A stretch of DNA of 64,000 nucleotides, taken from NCBI RefSeq assembly GCF_024807145.1, contig NZ_JANUCA010000006.1, positions 124,001 through 188,000 on the forward strand. The letters are read 5' to 3'. Below, piece after piece: positions 27,309 to 36,541 of this stretch. Each line of letters starts with the position of its first letter. The stretch's first letter is position 1. The position numbers were made by a program, and so were the translations under genes. The notes under the pieces are model-generated. The model saw only the letters and a program-made list of their open reading frames with translations. It made no database searches and was not told the origin of the DNA. The stretch comes from Microbacterium sp. AK031 (GTDB lineage: Bacteria; Actinomycetota; Actinomycetes; Actinomycetales; Microbacteriaceae).

Positions 27309-28276
27309 CAGCGATGGCGTATGTGCGTGAGGTTGTCACGTCGGACAAGGCGGTATACGCCGCCGGCGCCGTGGTGTGGCGCCTCGTCGAAGGCAAGCTC
27401 TGCATCCTGCTGATCCATCGCACGAAGTATCGCGATGTGACCCTGCCGAAGGGCAAGGTCGACCCGGGCGAGATGCTCGCGCAGACCGCGGTGCGCGAAG
27501 TGCATGAGGAGACCGGCATCCGGGTCGATCTGGGAGTCCCTGTCGGCGTGAGCCGATATTTCATGCGCCCCAAACGACAGAAGGTGGTGCATTACTGGGC
27601 CGCGGAGGCCACCGAAGAGGCCATCCGAGACTCGACGTTCGTGCCCAACAACGAGATCGCCGCCATCGAGTGGGTGAGCACGAAGAAGGCGCGGGGGCGC
27701 CTCAGTTATCCGGTCGACCTGGAGATCCTCGACGAATTCGAGCGTCTCGTCGACGACGGCGTGCTGCACACCTTCCCGATCATCGCACTCCGGCACGCGA
27801 AGGCCGTCTCGCGCTCGGACTGGGACGGCTCGGACGCATCGCGCATCCTCACCGATCGCGGTCGAAAGCAGGCCAAGGCGATCGTCGCCCCACTGCGCGC
27901 GTTCGGAGTACGCAAGATCGTCACCAGCGATGCCGTGCGCTGCGCGCAGACAGTGGCCCCACTCGCGAAGGCCCTGGACCGCAAGCCGGTCGAGACGGAA
28001 CTGATCAGCCAGGATGCCTGGGAGGAAGGGCGATCCGACGTGCGAGCGGTGATCGGAAAGCGCGTGCGCGCCCGCAAGCCGGCTGTCATCTGCAGCCACG
28101 GCCCCGTGCTGCCCGACATCCTCAGCGAGATCGCCCTTGCGACCGGCACGATGCAGGGCTCGTATCTCGGCAGTGCCTCCGCACTCGAAGTCGCCGCTTT
28201 CTCCGTCGCTCATCTGTCAGCGACGAACCCGGGGTCCGGAATCATCTCGATCGAGACGCACGTTCCCAAGGTGTAG
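27305..28276 (+). CDS. mutT1: Nudix hydrolase fused to histidine phosphatase (MutT1-like)
   Basis: 323 aa. Residues 16-150 are a Nudix domain with the box [23 protein letters not shown] (GX5EX7REXXEEXG pattern). Residues 160-323 are a SixA-type phosphatase with the catalytic RH in [16 protein letters not shown] and the second histidine in [13 protein letters not shown]. Mycobacterial MutT1 of this build hydrolyses 8-oxo-GTP and diadenosine polyphosphates. Its ATGA overlap with ppk indicates a shared operon. Confidence 0.92.
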   Translation: MTAMAYVREVVTSDKAVYAAGAVVWRLVEGKLCILLIHRTKYRDVTLPKGKVDPGEMLAQTAVREVHEETGIRVDLGVPVGVSRYFMRPKRQKVVHYWAAEATEEAIRDSTFVPNNEIAAIEWVSTKKARGRLSYPVDLEILDEFERLVDDGVLHTFPIIALRHAKAVSRSDWDGSDASRILTDRGRKQAKAIVAPLRAFGVRKIVTSDAVRCAQTVAPLAKALDRKPVETELISQDAWEEGRSDVRAVIGKRVRARKPAVICSHGPVLPDILSEIALATGTMQGSYLGSASALEVAAFSVAHLSATNPGSGIISIETHVPKV

Positions 28277-28311
28277 TCGTCGCAGAAGCCCGCCCCAAGG
28301 GGTTGCCAGTC

Positions 28312-28356
28312 GTTCACCTTCTGTTTACCAACGCGGGTCAGTCTCGTTAACCGCCG
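28312..28356 (+). promoter_or_regulatory. PHO box upstream of pstS
   Basis: Units GTTCACCTTCT (28312), GTTTACCAACG (28323), a degenerate GGGTCAGTCTC (28335) and GTTAACCGCCG (28346), spaced 11, 12 and 11 bp. This is the direct-repeat layout bound by PhoP/RegX3-type regulators. It ends about 63 bp before the pstS start. Confidence 0.75.
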
Positions 28357-28418
28357 CGCATAGCGTCACTGTGTGCCCTGCACCGGGCCTCAACCATTCA
28401 ACGATCGAAGGATCCACA

Positions 28419-29522
28419 GTGAAGATCTCCCGAATCGCTCGCATCGGCGCCGTCGGCGCCGCAGCAGTTCTCGTCCTCGCCGGCTGTGCCGCGAACGAAG
28501 GCGGAACGCCCGAGGGCTCTGAAGAGCCGTCCACGTCGACTCTCTCCGGCTCCGTCGAGGCCACCGGCGCCTCCTCGCAGGAAGCAGCCCAGCAGGCCTG
28601 GGTCGCCGCCTTCCAGACCGCGAACCCCGACACGACGGTGAACTACACCGCGACGGGCTCCGGCACCGGCCGCGAGAACTTCCTCGCCGGATCGTCGAAC
28701 TTCATCGGCTCCGACCGCGCATTCAACGCCGAGGAGATCGCCGCCGGCGGCTTCGGCTCCTGCACCTCCGACGAGATCGTCGAGATCCCTGTCTACATCT
28801 CGCCGGTCGCCGTCGCGTTCAACCTCGAGGGCATCGACACGCTGAACCTCGATGGTGCGACGATCGCCGGCATCTTCGCCGGCACCATCACCAACTGGAA
28901 CGATGCGGCGATCGCCGGCCAGAACCCGGATGCTGAGCTTCCCGACCAGGCGATCGTGCCGGTGCACCGCGCCGACGCATCGGGCACGCAGGAGACGTTC
29001 ACCAGCTACCTCGAGGCTGTCGCGCCCGACGTGTGGACGAACGAGGCCAGCGACGAGTGGCCGCTGTCGACGGGCGAGGCTGCTGATGGCACCTCGGGTG
29101 TCGTCAGTGCGATCACCAACGGCGTCGGCTACATCGGATTCGCGGACGCTTCGCAGGCTGCTGACCTCGGACAGGTCGCCGTCGAGGTCGAAGGCGAGTA
29201 CGTGCCGTACTCGGCTGAGGCCGCCTCCGCGCTGGTCGCCGCTTCGCCGCTCGAAGAGGGCCGTTCGGCTCACGACCTCGCATTCGCGGTCGACCCGGCT
29301 GCAGCTCCCGCCGGCTCGTACCCGATCGCCCTCGTGTCGTACCTCATCGGCTGCGTCGACTACGAAGACGCCGAGGTCGCCGCCCTGGTCAAGTCGTACT
29401 TCGAGTACGTCGCTTCGCCCGAGGGCCAGGACGTCGCCGCTGAGGCTGCGGGTAGCGCCCCCATCTCGGATGACCTCCGCGAGAAGGTAACCGCCGCGAT
29501 CGACGCGATCGTCGTTGAGTAG
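28419..29522 (+). CDS. pstS: Phosphate-binding lipoprotein PstS
   Basis: 367 aa from a GTG behind GAAGGA. Signal peptide with lipobox VLAGC (about residue 23), then SGSVEATGASSQEAAQQAWVAAFQ. The phosphate-contacting loops TGSGTGRENFLAGSSNFIGSD and HRADASGTQETFTSYL are present. Captures extracellular phosphate for the PstCAB permease. First gene of pstSCAB, under a PHO box. Confidence 0.96.
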   Translation: MKISRIARIGAVGAAAVLVLAGCAANEGGTPEGSEEPSTSTLSGSVEATGASSQEAAQQAWVAAFQTANPDTTVNYTATGSGTGRENFLAGSSNFIGSDRAFNAEEIAAGGFGSCTSDEIVEIPVYISPVAVAFNLEGIDTLNLDGATIAGIFAGTITNWNDAAIAGQNPDAELPDQAIVPVHRADASGTQETFTSYLEAVAPDVWTNEASDEWPLSTGEAADGTSGVVSAITNGVGYIGFADASQAADLGQVAVEVEGEYVPYSAEAASALVAASPLEEGRSAHDLAFAVDPAAAPAGSYPIALVSYLIGCVDYEDAEVAALVKSYFEYVASPEGQDVAAEAAGSAPISDDLREKVTAAIDAIVVE

Positions 29523-29559
29523 AACGGTCCCTCAGTCCTGAGCTGAGAGCCGTGCAGAC

Positions 29560-29605
29560 GCCCCCGCGGCACTGGTCGAATGGATCGAACCAGCGCCGCG
29601 GGGGC
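29560..29605 (+). terminator. Hairpin between pstS and pstC (attenuator or mRNA stabiliser)
   Basis: CCCCCGCGGC (29561-29570) pairs with GCCGCGGGGG (29595-29604), and the inner ACTGGTCGA pairs with TCGAACCAG apart from one bulged base. No T-run follows. Such hairpins after a binding-protein gene usually raise its expression relative to the permease genes. Confidence 0.7.
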
Positions 29606-29659
29606 AGACGCATGAACACACCCAGCAACATCCCTCCGAACACCCGTGGAGCCGCGCAG

Positions 29660-30628
29660 ATGACCACCACCACGACGGACACCGAGAGCACCGGTTCACC
29701 CGTGTCGCCGAAGGCCGTGCTCCGCCCCGGAGATCGCATCTTCTCCGGCACCGCCCTCAGCGCCGGCATCATCATCCTCGTCACGTTGGCCGCGGTCGCT
29801 GTCTTCCTGGTCGTGCAGTCCATCCCGGCCTTCGCACCAGACACGTCCGACAACCACATCCTCGAAGGTCAGTCGTTCATCACATGGGTGTGGCCGTTCG
29901 TCTTCGGCACTCTCTGGTCGAGCCTGATCGCTCTCGTCATCGCGGCCCCGATCGCGATCGGCATCGCGCTGTTCATCTCGCACTACGCACCGCGCAGGCT
30001 CGCCGGGCTGCTGGGCTACATCATCGATCTGCTCGCGGCCGTGCCCTCGGTCGTCTTCGGCCTCTGGGGCGCGCTCACGTTCGCCCCGATGCTCGTGCCG
30101 TTCTACAAGTGGCTCAACACCAACCTCGGTTGGATCCCGATCTTCGGCGGCACGCCGTCCGGAACCGGTAAGACCATCCTCACCGCATCCCTCGTGCTCG
30201 CTGTCATGATCCTGCCGATCATGACAGCGATCTGCCGCGAGATCTTCCTGCAGACGCCCAAGCTGCACGAGGAGGCCGCGCTCGCCCTCGGTGCGACGCG
30301 CTGGGAGATGGTGCAGATGGCCGTGCTCCCCTTCGCGCGCAGCGGCATCGTGTCCGGCGCGATGCTCGGCCTCGGCCGCGCGCTCGGCGAGACGATGGCG
30401 GTCACGCTCGTGCTCTCGCCGCTCGGCATCGTCACGTTCAACCTGCTGAACCCGGAGAACCCCACGACGATCCCGGCGATCATCGCGCTGAGGTTCCCCG
30501 AGGCCCACGATCAGGGCGTCAACACCCTCATCGCGGCCGGTCTGATCCTCTTCATCGTGACCTTCGCGGTCAACTTCGTCGCACGCTGGATCGTGTCGCG
30601 TCGTGCCGAGTTCTCGGGAGCCAACTGA
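29660..30628 (+). CDS. pstC: Phosphate ABC transporter permease PstC
   Basis: 322 aa from ATG 29660 (MTTTTTDTESTG). An earlier in-frame ATG at 29612 has its ribosome site inside the pstS-pstC hairpin, so I rank it second. Six membrane segments; the coupling loop EEAALALGATRWEMVQMAVLPFARSGIVSGAMLGLGRALGET is the EAA motif of importers. Pairs with PstA. Confidence 0.93.
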   Translation: MTTTTTDTESTGSPVSPKAVLRPGDRIFSGTALSAGIIILVTLAAVAVFLVVQSIPAFAPDTSDNHILEGQSFITWVWPFVFGTLWSSLIALVIAAPIAIGIALFISHYAPRRLAGLLGYIIDLLAAVPSVVFGLWGALTFAPMLVPFYKWLNTNLGWIPIFGGTPSGTGKTILTASLVLAVMILPIMTAICREIFLQTPKLHEEAALALGATRWEMVQMAVLPFARSGIVSGAMLGLGRALGETMAVTLVLSPLGIVTFNLLNPENPTTIPAIIALRFPEAHDQGVNTLIAAGLILFIVTFAVNFVARWIVSRRAEFSGAN

Positions 30629-30629
30629 C

Positions 30630-31721
30630 ATGACCGCCACCGCTACCGCCATCGCCCCCACCACGCACACGACTAGTGCGGGCCACCTGCCCAAGTGGGC
30701 TCCATGGGCCCTTCTCGCGGTCTGCTTCGCGATCGCGGGCACGATCTTCGCCTTCGCCAACGCCGGTGGCGACCCGGCCGACTTCAACATCGCCCTGACA
30801 CTGGTCGTCGGGATGATCTTCTACATGGCGCTCATCTTCGTGATCTCTACCGTTGCCGAGAGCCGACGCCACGCGAACGACCGCCTGATGACAGCCCTCG
30901 TGTCCGCGGCGTTCGTCGTCGCGCTGCTCCCCCTCGTCTCACTCCTCTACACGGTGGTCATCAACGGCCTTGCACGGTTCGACGGCGAGTTCTTCAGCTT
31001 CTCGATGCGCAACATCGTCGGCGAGGGCGGCGGAGCCGTCCACGCGATCTGGGGCACCCTGCTCATCACGCTCGGAGCGACGATCATCTCGGTGCCGATC
31101 GGCCTGATGACGTCGATCTACCTCGTCGAGTACGGCGAGGGCAAGAAGCTGGCCCGCGGAATCACGTTCCTGGTCGATGTGATGACCGGCATCCCGTCGA
31201 TCGTCGCAGGTCTGTTCATCTACTCGGTGTTCGCGCTCATCATGGGACCGGGCACGCGTATCGGCATCATGGGTTCTCTGGCGCTGTCCGTGCTCATGAT
31301 CCCCGTCGTCGTACGCGGTTCAGAGGAGCTCCTGCGCATCGTGCCGAACGAGCTGCGTGAAGCCGCGTACGCGCTCGGTGTGCCGAAGTGGCTGACGATC
31401 ATCAAGGTCGTCATGCCGACGGCCATCGCCGGCATCGTCACCAGCATCATGCTCGCCATCGCACGCGTCATCGGCGAGACGGCGCCGCTGCTGCTCACGG
31501 TCGGGATCGTGCAGGGCATGAACCTGAACATGTTCAGCGGCCAGATGTCGACGCTGCCGGTGTTCTCGTATATGCAGGCCAAGTATCCAGGGCTTCCCGC
31601 GGACGCGTACATCGACCGTGCATGGGCGTCCGCGCTCACGCTCATCCTGATCGTGATGGTCCTCAACCTTGCCGGTCGCGTGATCGCCAAGGTGTTCGCC
31701 CCCAAGATGACCGGCCGCTGA
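30630..31721 (+). CDS. pstA: Phosphate ABC transporter permease PstA
   Basis: 363 aa starting one base after the pstC stop. Two extra N-terminal helices, then the six-helix BPD core with TGIPSIVAGLFIYSVF and the EAA loop LREAAYALGVPKWLTIIKVVMPTAIAGI. Together with PstC it forms the membrane channel. Confidence 0.94.
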   Translation: MTATATAIAPTTHTTSAGHLPKWAPWALLAVCFAIAGTIFAFANAGGDPADFNIALTLVVGMIFYMALIFVISTVAESRRHANDRLMTALVSAAFVVALLPLVSLLYTVVINGLARFDGEFFSFSMRNIVGEGGGAVHAIWGTLLITLGATIISVPIGLMTSIYLVEYGEGKKLARGITFLVDVMTGIPSIVAGLFIYSVFALIMGPGTRIGIMGSLALSVLMIPVVVRGSEELLRIVPNELREAAYALGVPKWLTIIKVVMPTAIAGIVTSIMLAIARVIGETAPLLLTVGIVQGMNLNMFSGQMSTLPVFSYMQAKYPGLPADAYIDRAWASALTLILIVMVLNLAGRVIAKVFAPKMTGR

Positions 31722-31761
31722 GCCGTCTCCCTTTCCCGACTGAAGAAGAAGGATCTCTCAG

Positions 31762-32541
31762 ATGTCCAAGAGCATCGAAGTAAACGACCTCAACGTCTAC
31801 TACGGCGACTTCCTCGCCGTAGAGGGCGTCACCATCGACATCAAGCCCAACACCGTGACGGCGTTCATCGGCCCGTCCGGATGCGGCAAGTCGACCTTCC
31901 TGCGAACCCTCAACCGCATGCACGAGGTCATCCCCCGCGCTCGTGTTGAAGGCGAAGTGCTGATCGACGGCAAGAACCTCTACGGCGCGAACGTCGACCC
32001 GGTGCTCGTGCGCCGTCAGGTGGGCATGGTGTTCCAGCGCCCGAACCCGTTCCCCACGATGTCGATCAAGGAGAACGTGCTCGCGGGCGTCAAGCTCAAC
32101 AACACGCGCATGTCGAAGAGCGACCAGGATGCTCTCGTGGAGCAGTCGCTGCGCGGCGCGAACCTGTGGAACGAGGTCAAGGACCGCCTCGAGAAGCCGG
32201 GCTCCGGCCTCTCGGGCGGACAGCAGCAGCGTCTGTGCATCGCTCGCGCCATTGCGGTCTCCCCCGATGTGATCCTGATGGACGAGCCCTGCTCGGCCCT
32301 TGACCCGATCTCGACCTTCGCCATCGAAGAGCTCATCGCCGAGATCAAGACCCAGTACACGGTCGTCATCGTCACGCACAACATGCAGCAGGCGAGCCGT
32401 GTCTCGGACAAGACCGCGTTCTTCAACATCGCCGGCACCGGCAAGCCCGGCAAGCTCATCGAGTACGACGAGACGGCGACCATCTTCACGACGCCGTCCG
32501 TGCAGGCGACTGAGGACTACGTCTCGGGCCGCTTCGGCTGA
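31762..32541 (+). CDS. pstB: Phosphate ABC transporter ATPase PstB
   Basis: 259 aa. Walker [20 protein letters not shown], the PstB-typical [16 protein letters not shown], signature [17 protein letters not shown], Walker [16 protein letters not shown] and switch histidine in [13 protein letters not shown] are all intact. Powers phosphate import and takes part in PhoU/SenX3 signalling. Last gene of the operon, followed by a large inverted repeat. Confidence 0.97.
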   Translation: MSKSIEVNDLNVYYGDFLAVEGVTIDIKPNTVTAFIGPSGCGKSTFLRTLNRMHEVIPRARVEGEVLIDGKNLYGANVDPVLVRRQVGMVFQRPNPFPTMSIKENVLAGVKLNNTRMSKSDQDALVEQSLRGANLWNEVKDRLEKPGSGLSGGQQQRLCIARAIAVSPDVILMDEPCSALDPISTFAIEELIAEIKTQYTVVIVTHNMQQASRVSDKTAFFNIAGTGKPGKLIEYDETATIFTTPSVQATEDYVSGRFG

Positions 32542-32558
32542 GCCCGCCCCGTCTCCCT

Positions 32559-32644
32559 ACGGAAAACCCAGACCATCTGGCGTGTCTCCGGAGTGTTGCA
32601 CCGCGACGCACCGCACGACACGAAGTTGGTCTGGGTTTTCCCGT
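32559..32644. repeat. Long inverted repeat after pstB
   Basis: ACGGAAAACCCAGACCA (32559-32575) and its near-exact complement TGGTCTGGGTTTTCCCGT (32627-32644, one extra base) enclose about 51 nt, which contains a further CGTGTC/GACACG stem. It may end the pst transcript, but the loop is much longer than a normal terminator's. Confidence 0.7.
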
Positions 32645-32665
32645 TGGTGACTCGTCCTACACAGG

Positions 32666-33330
32666 ATGTCGATCGGCCGGCTAGTACACGGAGCGTGGTT
32701 TCGGGCGTACGAGCTGTGGTGGCGACCGGCCAGGATCTCGGTCATGTCGTTCACGACCGCATCCGCCGCGCTGCGCGCTCTCGGACGCATGGCGCGCACC
32801 GCAGATGGGTCTTGGAGGTCCCTGAGCAGACGCACATCTGGCTCGGCGACGCAGGAACGCCTCGGTCCGACTGCACCGGATGCCGAGTGCACTGGGACCA
32901 CGGCAGGGTCGAGGTCGGCATCCTGCCGCCGGCGCACAACGTGCTTCTGCAGATCGCGGTCTGCGCCGACGAAGACACATTCCTCGCAGCGTTCGAGTCC
33001 GCACTTCGACTTCACAAGATCTCGCCCGCCGGCATCACCTGGCTGTGGAGTCGCCTTCCACGGCGACGACGCTGGCTCATCGACTTCGCGCGCTCCGACG
33101 CCGACAGCGGCCTCGAATCGCTCTTCCGACTGAGGATGCATCGCGTCGGCGTCACGATGCGCTGCCAGATCGGCATCAACACCGTGGGCGAAGTCGATTT
33201 CGTCATCGGCGACCGCCTGATCGTCGAAGCGGACGGGCGCGAGAATCACGAACGTGAGAGGGGACGGGCCAAAGACCTCGCCCGCGATGCCGCGGCGGCG
33301 GCTCTCGGCTTCGAGACTCCCCGTTTTCCG
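32666..33330 (+). pseudogene. Decayed DUF559-type protein gene
   Basis: In one frame from about 32803 there is a clear DUF559 (Vsr-like endonuclease fold) segment: WVLEVPEQTHIWLG, RVHWDHG, ...ESLFRLRMHRVGV, INTVGEVDFVIGDRLIVEADG, KDLARDAAAAALGFETPRF. It then stops resembling the family about 25-30 residues before the usual end and runs on as nonsense antisense to the aminotransferase gene. The N-terminal region looks family-like in a different frame (GRLVHGAWFRAY, ALRALG), implying a frameshift near 32800. No proper start is evident, since the only one lies inside the inverted repeat. Members are common accessory genes of uncertain role in actinobacteria. Confidence 0.6.
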
Positions 33331-33376
33331 ATGGGAAGAGAAGCACGGGGGGCACGCACCGAGTGCGGTGAGCCGA

Positions 33377-34261
33377 TCAGTCGCGGGGTGACAGGAGGTA
33401 CCGGTTCAGTTCCGACGTCAGGGGGTGGTCGACGGGGATCTCGGCACCGTCGATTGCCGTTATCGGAACGGCCAGACGGACGCTCGAGACCAGCCAGGCG
33501 GCATCGGCACGTGATAGATCGGATGCGGGGATGCGGTCGTACCCGACATCGAAGCCCCGAGCAGTCAGATGTTCGTACACGCTGAGCTGAGTCGTGCCGT
33601 GCAGGATGCCACCAGTGGGCGCCGGAGTGATGAAGCGGTCGCCTGATCGGAGGATGAGCGACGCTGTCGGTGCCTCGAGCACGAATCCATCGCTGGAGAG
33701 GAAGATCGCATCATCCGCTCCCCTGCGGTGCGCCTCGCGCAACGCGGCCATGTTCACGGCGTACGACAGCGTCTTCGCCCCGAGCAGCAGCCAGGGAGCC
33801 CGTTCTGCGGCATCGAGACCGTATCCGCGGTCGAGGGTCACGACCTTGACGCCCGCCTCACGGACGGTCGAGAAATCGGATGCCGGTGCCGCCGTCACCC
33901 AGGCGGTCGGAGTGGGCCCGTGCTCGACGCCACGACTCAATATCAGCTTGATCACAGCCTCCCCCGCCGGGCACTCCGACGCCGCGACCGCGACTGCCTG
34001 ACGCCACTGTTCGAGATGCGGCACAGGAAGATCACACAGCCCTGCAGAGTTCGCCAGTCGCTCCAGATGCGGGATCACCTCCTGAGCGTGGCCGTCGATC
34101 ACCCCGATCGATTCGAACACGCCGTCGCCGCGCTGGGTGCTGAGCTCCCCCACGCTGAGCGCCGGGGCCGCGGCATCCACGACGGTGAACGTGTCGGCGT
34201 AGTCGGCGCGCTCCTCGGAGGCGCCTATGGGATCGATGATCAGAGCGAATCGCCGGGTCAT
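33377..34261 (-). CDS. Class IV PLP aminotransferase (PabC/IlvE-like)
   Basis: 294 aa. Fold-type IV pattern: QRGDGVFESIGV (about 44-55), the PLP lysine in LLLGAKTLSYAVNM, then GADDAIFLSSDGFVLEAPTASLIL and GILHGTTQLSVYEHL. The length and GDGVFESI start fit 4-amino-4-deoxychorismate lyase better than branched-chain aminotransferase, but no folate gene adjoins. The ATG at 34261 follows a short spacer from GGAGGG-type sequence read on the other strand, so the start is moderately sure. Confidence 0.82.
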   Translation of the reverse strand: MTRRFALIIDPIGASEERADYADTFTVVDAAAPALSVGELSTQRGDGVFESIGVIDGHAQEVIPHLERLANSAGLCDLPVPHLEQWRQAVAVAASECPAGEAVIKLILSRGVEHGPTPTAWVTAAPASDFSTVREAGVKVVTLDRGYGLDAAERAPWLLLGAKTLSYAVNMAALREAHRRGADDAIFLSSDGFVLEAPTASLILRSGDRFITPAPTGGILHGTTQLSVYEHLTARGFDVGYDRIPASDLSRADAAWLVSSVRLAVPITAIDGAEIPVDHPLTSELNRYLLSPRD

Positions 34262-34327
34262 GCAACGACTCTACGACCACGACGCAGGAGGGAATACCTT
34301 CAGGGTCTGGACGTTACAATGGACAGG

Positions 34328-34403
34328 CCGGGCCGCATAACCCCGGGCTCCAAATATTGCCGCTACGAGCGGCCTTCCGCCGAGAGGCGTTCTTGCGGCC
34401 CGG
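34328..34403. ncRNA. Candidate structured RNA (strand uncertain)
   Basis: A 10-bp closing stem, CCGGGCCGCA (34328-34337) with TGCGGCCCGG (34394-34403), encloses two small hairpins: CCGC-TACGA-GCGG (34350-34362) and CGCC-GAGA-GGCG (34379-34390). It occupies the 190-bp gap upstream of the aminotransferase gene. On the minus strand it would be a leader of that gene; on the plus strand a TACAAT box lies 8 bp before it. No known riboswitch consensus recognised. Confidence 0.4.
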
Positions 34404-34451
34404 TCTTTCCACGTCTCAAGGCCTTTCGCCGGCCGGCCAGCACGGATGTCC

Positions 34452-35081
34452 TCAGCTGAGTCCGCCGCTGCGCCAGAGACCGGCTGCCGCACTCAGATCG
34501 CCCGCGTAGGTGTGAAGCCGACGGGCACGAGTGGTGAGTCCCGTGGCGCGCTCCGGTTCGGTCTTCTCATAGTCGTCTGCGGTGTGTGTTGCGCCGGATA
34601 CCTGCACACGGCAGAACGCGGCCGCGCGCTCGAGTGCGACCGCGAAGTCGCCGCGGAACACGCCACGGAGGATCGTGTCGATCAGCGCCACGATCTCCTC
34701 GGGGTTCGCCGGTACCGGCGCGCCGGCGACGACCGCATCCGCCGAGGTCAGTTCGACGCGACCTCGTTCATAGAGGAGCGCTGATGTCTGCGGATCGCTG
34801 TGGATCGCCAGCTGCAGCAGATACAGGCGCCAGAGCGCCCCGGGGAGCGAGACGGCCGGGGCTGTCGCCCACAACTCGGCTATGTCGTCAATACCGTGCT
34901 CGGCTGTGAATGCGATCAGGCGCTCTGCGCTCTCCCCCGTTGCGTCTTCGCGTGCGCGGGTCAGCAGAGCGGATGCTGTGGCATGAGCGACGCTCGTCAC
35001 CTCGGCGGAATCAGAGGAACCGACAAGGTTGTCGAAGGACGCCGACGGGCGGCGGACGGGACGGTGGAACTGCTCGGGCAT
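34452..35081 (-). CDS. Conserved actinobacterial protein of unknown function
   Basis: 209 aa, mostly helical: FDNLVGSSDSAEVTSVAHATASALLTRARE, then LYLLQLAIHSDPQTSALLYERGR and IVALIDTILRGVFRGDFAVALERAAAFCRVQ. No membrane segment or catalytic signature. I have the impression of a family conserved across actinobacteria, but cannot name it. It follows rskA on the same strand with a 19-bp gap. Confidence 0.65.
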   Translation of the reverse strand: MPEQFHRPVRRPSASFDNLVGSSDSAEVTSVAHATASALLTRAREDATGESAERLIAFTAEHGIDDIAELWATAPAVSLPGALWRLYLLQLAIHSDPQTSALLYERGRVELTSADAVVAGAPVPANPEEIVALIDTILRGVFRGDFAVALERAAAFCRVQVSGATHTADDYEKTEPERATGLTTRARRLHTYAGDLSAAAGLWRSGGLS

Positions 35082-35100
35082 CCGTCCAGGCTACTCGCGC

Positions 35101-35862
35101 TCAGGCGGTCGGGATCGCGATGATCGGATCGCTCGTCGGCTGCCCGGTGGGTGATCCGCCGGCCGGCTCCACGGTCACGGCGATCACGTCACCTTCGTGC
35201 ATGGCGCCTTCGAGCAGGGCGGTGGCGTCCCCGGCATCGGCCTCGAACAGGCCGGCAGGCACCGGCTCATCGCCGCGCACGAACCAGAGCTCATAGGTCT
35301 GATCGTCACCGAGCGGCTCGAGCCCGTCCGCGACGAGGACCGCACTCCCCACCGATGCTGACCAGTGCGCCGTGGCGACGGCGCCGGATTCCAACTCCGC
35401 TGACGCCGTCCGCGCGTCTGCGGCCGACTGGATCTCATTCAGAGCGACTACGGATGCCGGTGTCGTCAGCTGGGACGTGAGAGCAACGACGCCGAAGCCC
35501 AGACCGACGAGGAGCACGAGGCCAGCCGCGAGGCCGAAGAGCGCGCGCCCCCATCGACGGGGCGGACGCAGGAAGGGCGCGTCGACTTCGACCTCTGCGT
35601 TCTCGACCGGACGGGCTGCGACAGCATCATCGCTCTGAGGCGTCGTGGCGATCTGCGCGAGCAGCGCGGCGCGAATGTTCGCGGGCGGTGCCGCGGTCGA
35701 CGAAGCGTCGGCGAGCAGGTGCGCGGTCTCGACGTCGTCGTCCGCGATCGCCTGCCATTCCGGGTGGGCGGCGAGGGCGTCCGCAAAGAGCTGCTCATCG
35801 GCATCCGAGAGCGCGTGCAGGGCGTGCCCTGCCGCCAACTCCGCGAATTCGTTCTCGTTCAT
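35101..35862 (-). CDS. rskA: Anti-sigma-K factor RskA
   Basis: 253 aa. Cytoplasmic N-terminal sigma-binding part (ELAAGHALHALSDADEQLF..., about 1-75) without the zinc HxxxCxxC motif, one membrane helix (about 105-130, LFGLAAGLVLLVGLGFGVVAL), then the extracytoplasmic RskA_C domain (ATAHWSASVGSAVLVADGLEPL, YELWFVRGDEPVPAGLFEA). It binds SigK at the membrane until released by proteolysis. Overlaps sigK by 4 bp. Confidence 0.93.
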   Translation of the reverse strand: MNENEFAELAAGHALHALSDADEQLFADALAAHPEWQAIADDDVETAHLLADASSTAAPPANIRAALLAQIATTPQSDDAVAARPVENAEVEVDAPFLRPPRRWGRALFGLAAGLVLLVGLGFGVVALTSQLTTPASVVALNEIQSAADARTASAELESGAVATAHWSASVGSAVLVADGLEPLGDDQTYELWFVRGDEPVPAGLFEADAGDATALLEGAMHEGDVIAVTVEPAGGSPTGQPTSDPIIAIPTA

Positions 35863-36425
35863 GCGTTCACCCCCATCTCGCTTCGCAGACGTGAGAGTCC
35901 ATCTCTCATCCTCGTCTTGATCGTTCCCAACGGTGCCCCGATCAGCACTGCGATCTCGCTCTGGCTGTACCCCCCGTAGTACGACAGGACCAAAGCCTCC
36001 CGTTGCGGTTCGGGGAGCGTCGCGAGGGCCGTGACGACCTTGCCTCCCTCGATGCTCAGTTCGACCTGTTCGGCGACGCTGTCGTGCGAGACGCCGAGAT
36101 CGCGCATCCCGACTCGCACATCGCGGTCAGCGCTGGACTGCGACGCGCGCACTCGATCGACCGCCCTGCGGTGAGCGACGGTGAGAATCCACGTCCTGCC
36201 CTGCCCCTTGTTCGGAGCGAATCGTCCGGCGGATTGCCACACCTCCAGAAAGACCTCCTGGAGCACTTCCTCACTCTGCGACCGATTGACCAGCACTCGC
36301 AGGATCAGTCCGAAGACCCGGGAGGAGAGCAGATCGTACAGATCGGCGAAGGCTCTCTGATCTCCGTCGGCGACGCGGACGAGGAGGTCGGCGGCGAGGT
36401 CTCCCGCCGAGCCGTCCTCCGGCAT
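35859..36425 (-). CDS. sigK: ECF sigma factor SigK
   Basis: About 188 aa from the ATG at 36425 ([18 protein letters not shown]); ATGs at 36446 and 36458 are alternatives. Region 2 contains [20 protein letters not shown] and [18 protein letters not shown]. Region 4 has [49 protein letters not shown]. Pairs with RskA. In mycobacteria SigK drives the fasciclin antigens MPT70/MPT83, and a fasciclin lipoprotein gene is divergent here. Confidence 0.92.
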   Translation of the reverse strand: MPEDGSAGDLAADLLVRVADGDQRAFADLYDLLSSRVFGLILRVLVNRSQSEEVLQEVFLEVWQSAGRFAPNKGQGRTWILTVAHRRAVDRVRASQSSADRDVRVGMRDLGVSHDSVAEQVELSIEGGKVVTALATLPEPQREALVLSYYGGYSQSEIAVLIGAPLGTIKTRMRDGLSRLRSEMGVNA

Positions 36426-36541
36426 ATCCACACCGTCGATGACCATCCCTATAAGCATGCCGTATCGCGCGCGTCCCGTCCCGTTCCCTCGCCCAGCGGC
36501 GCACGATCCACTCCGCCTCCGAATGAATTTCCGATCCGCTC

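Noticed and set aside
33331..33585. C-terminal continuation of the DUF559 frame
   Set aside because: It is antisense to the aminotransferase gene and shows no family similarity after the ETPRF stretch.
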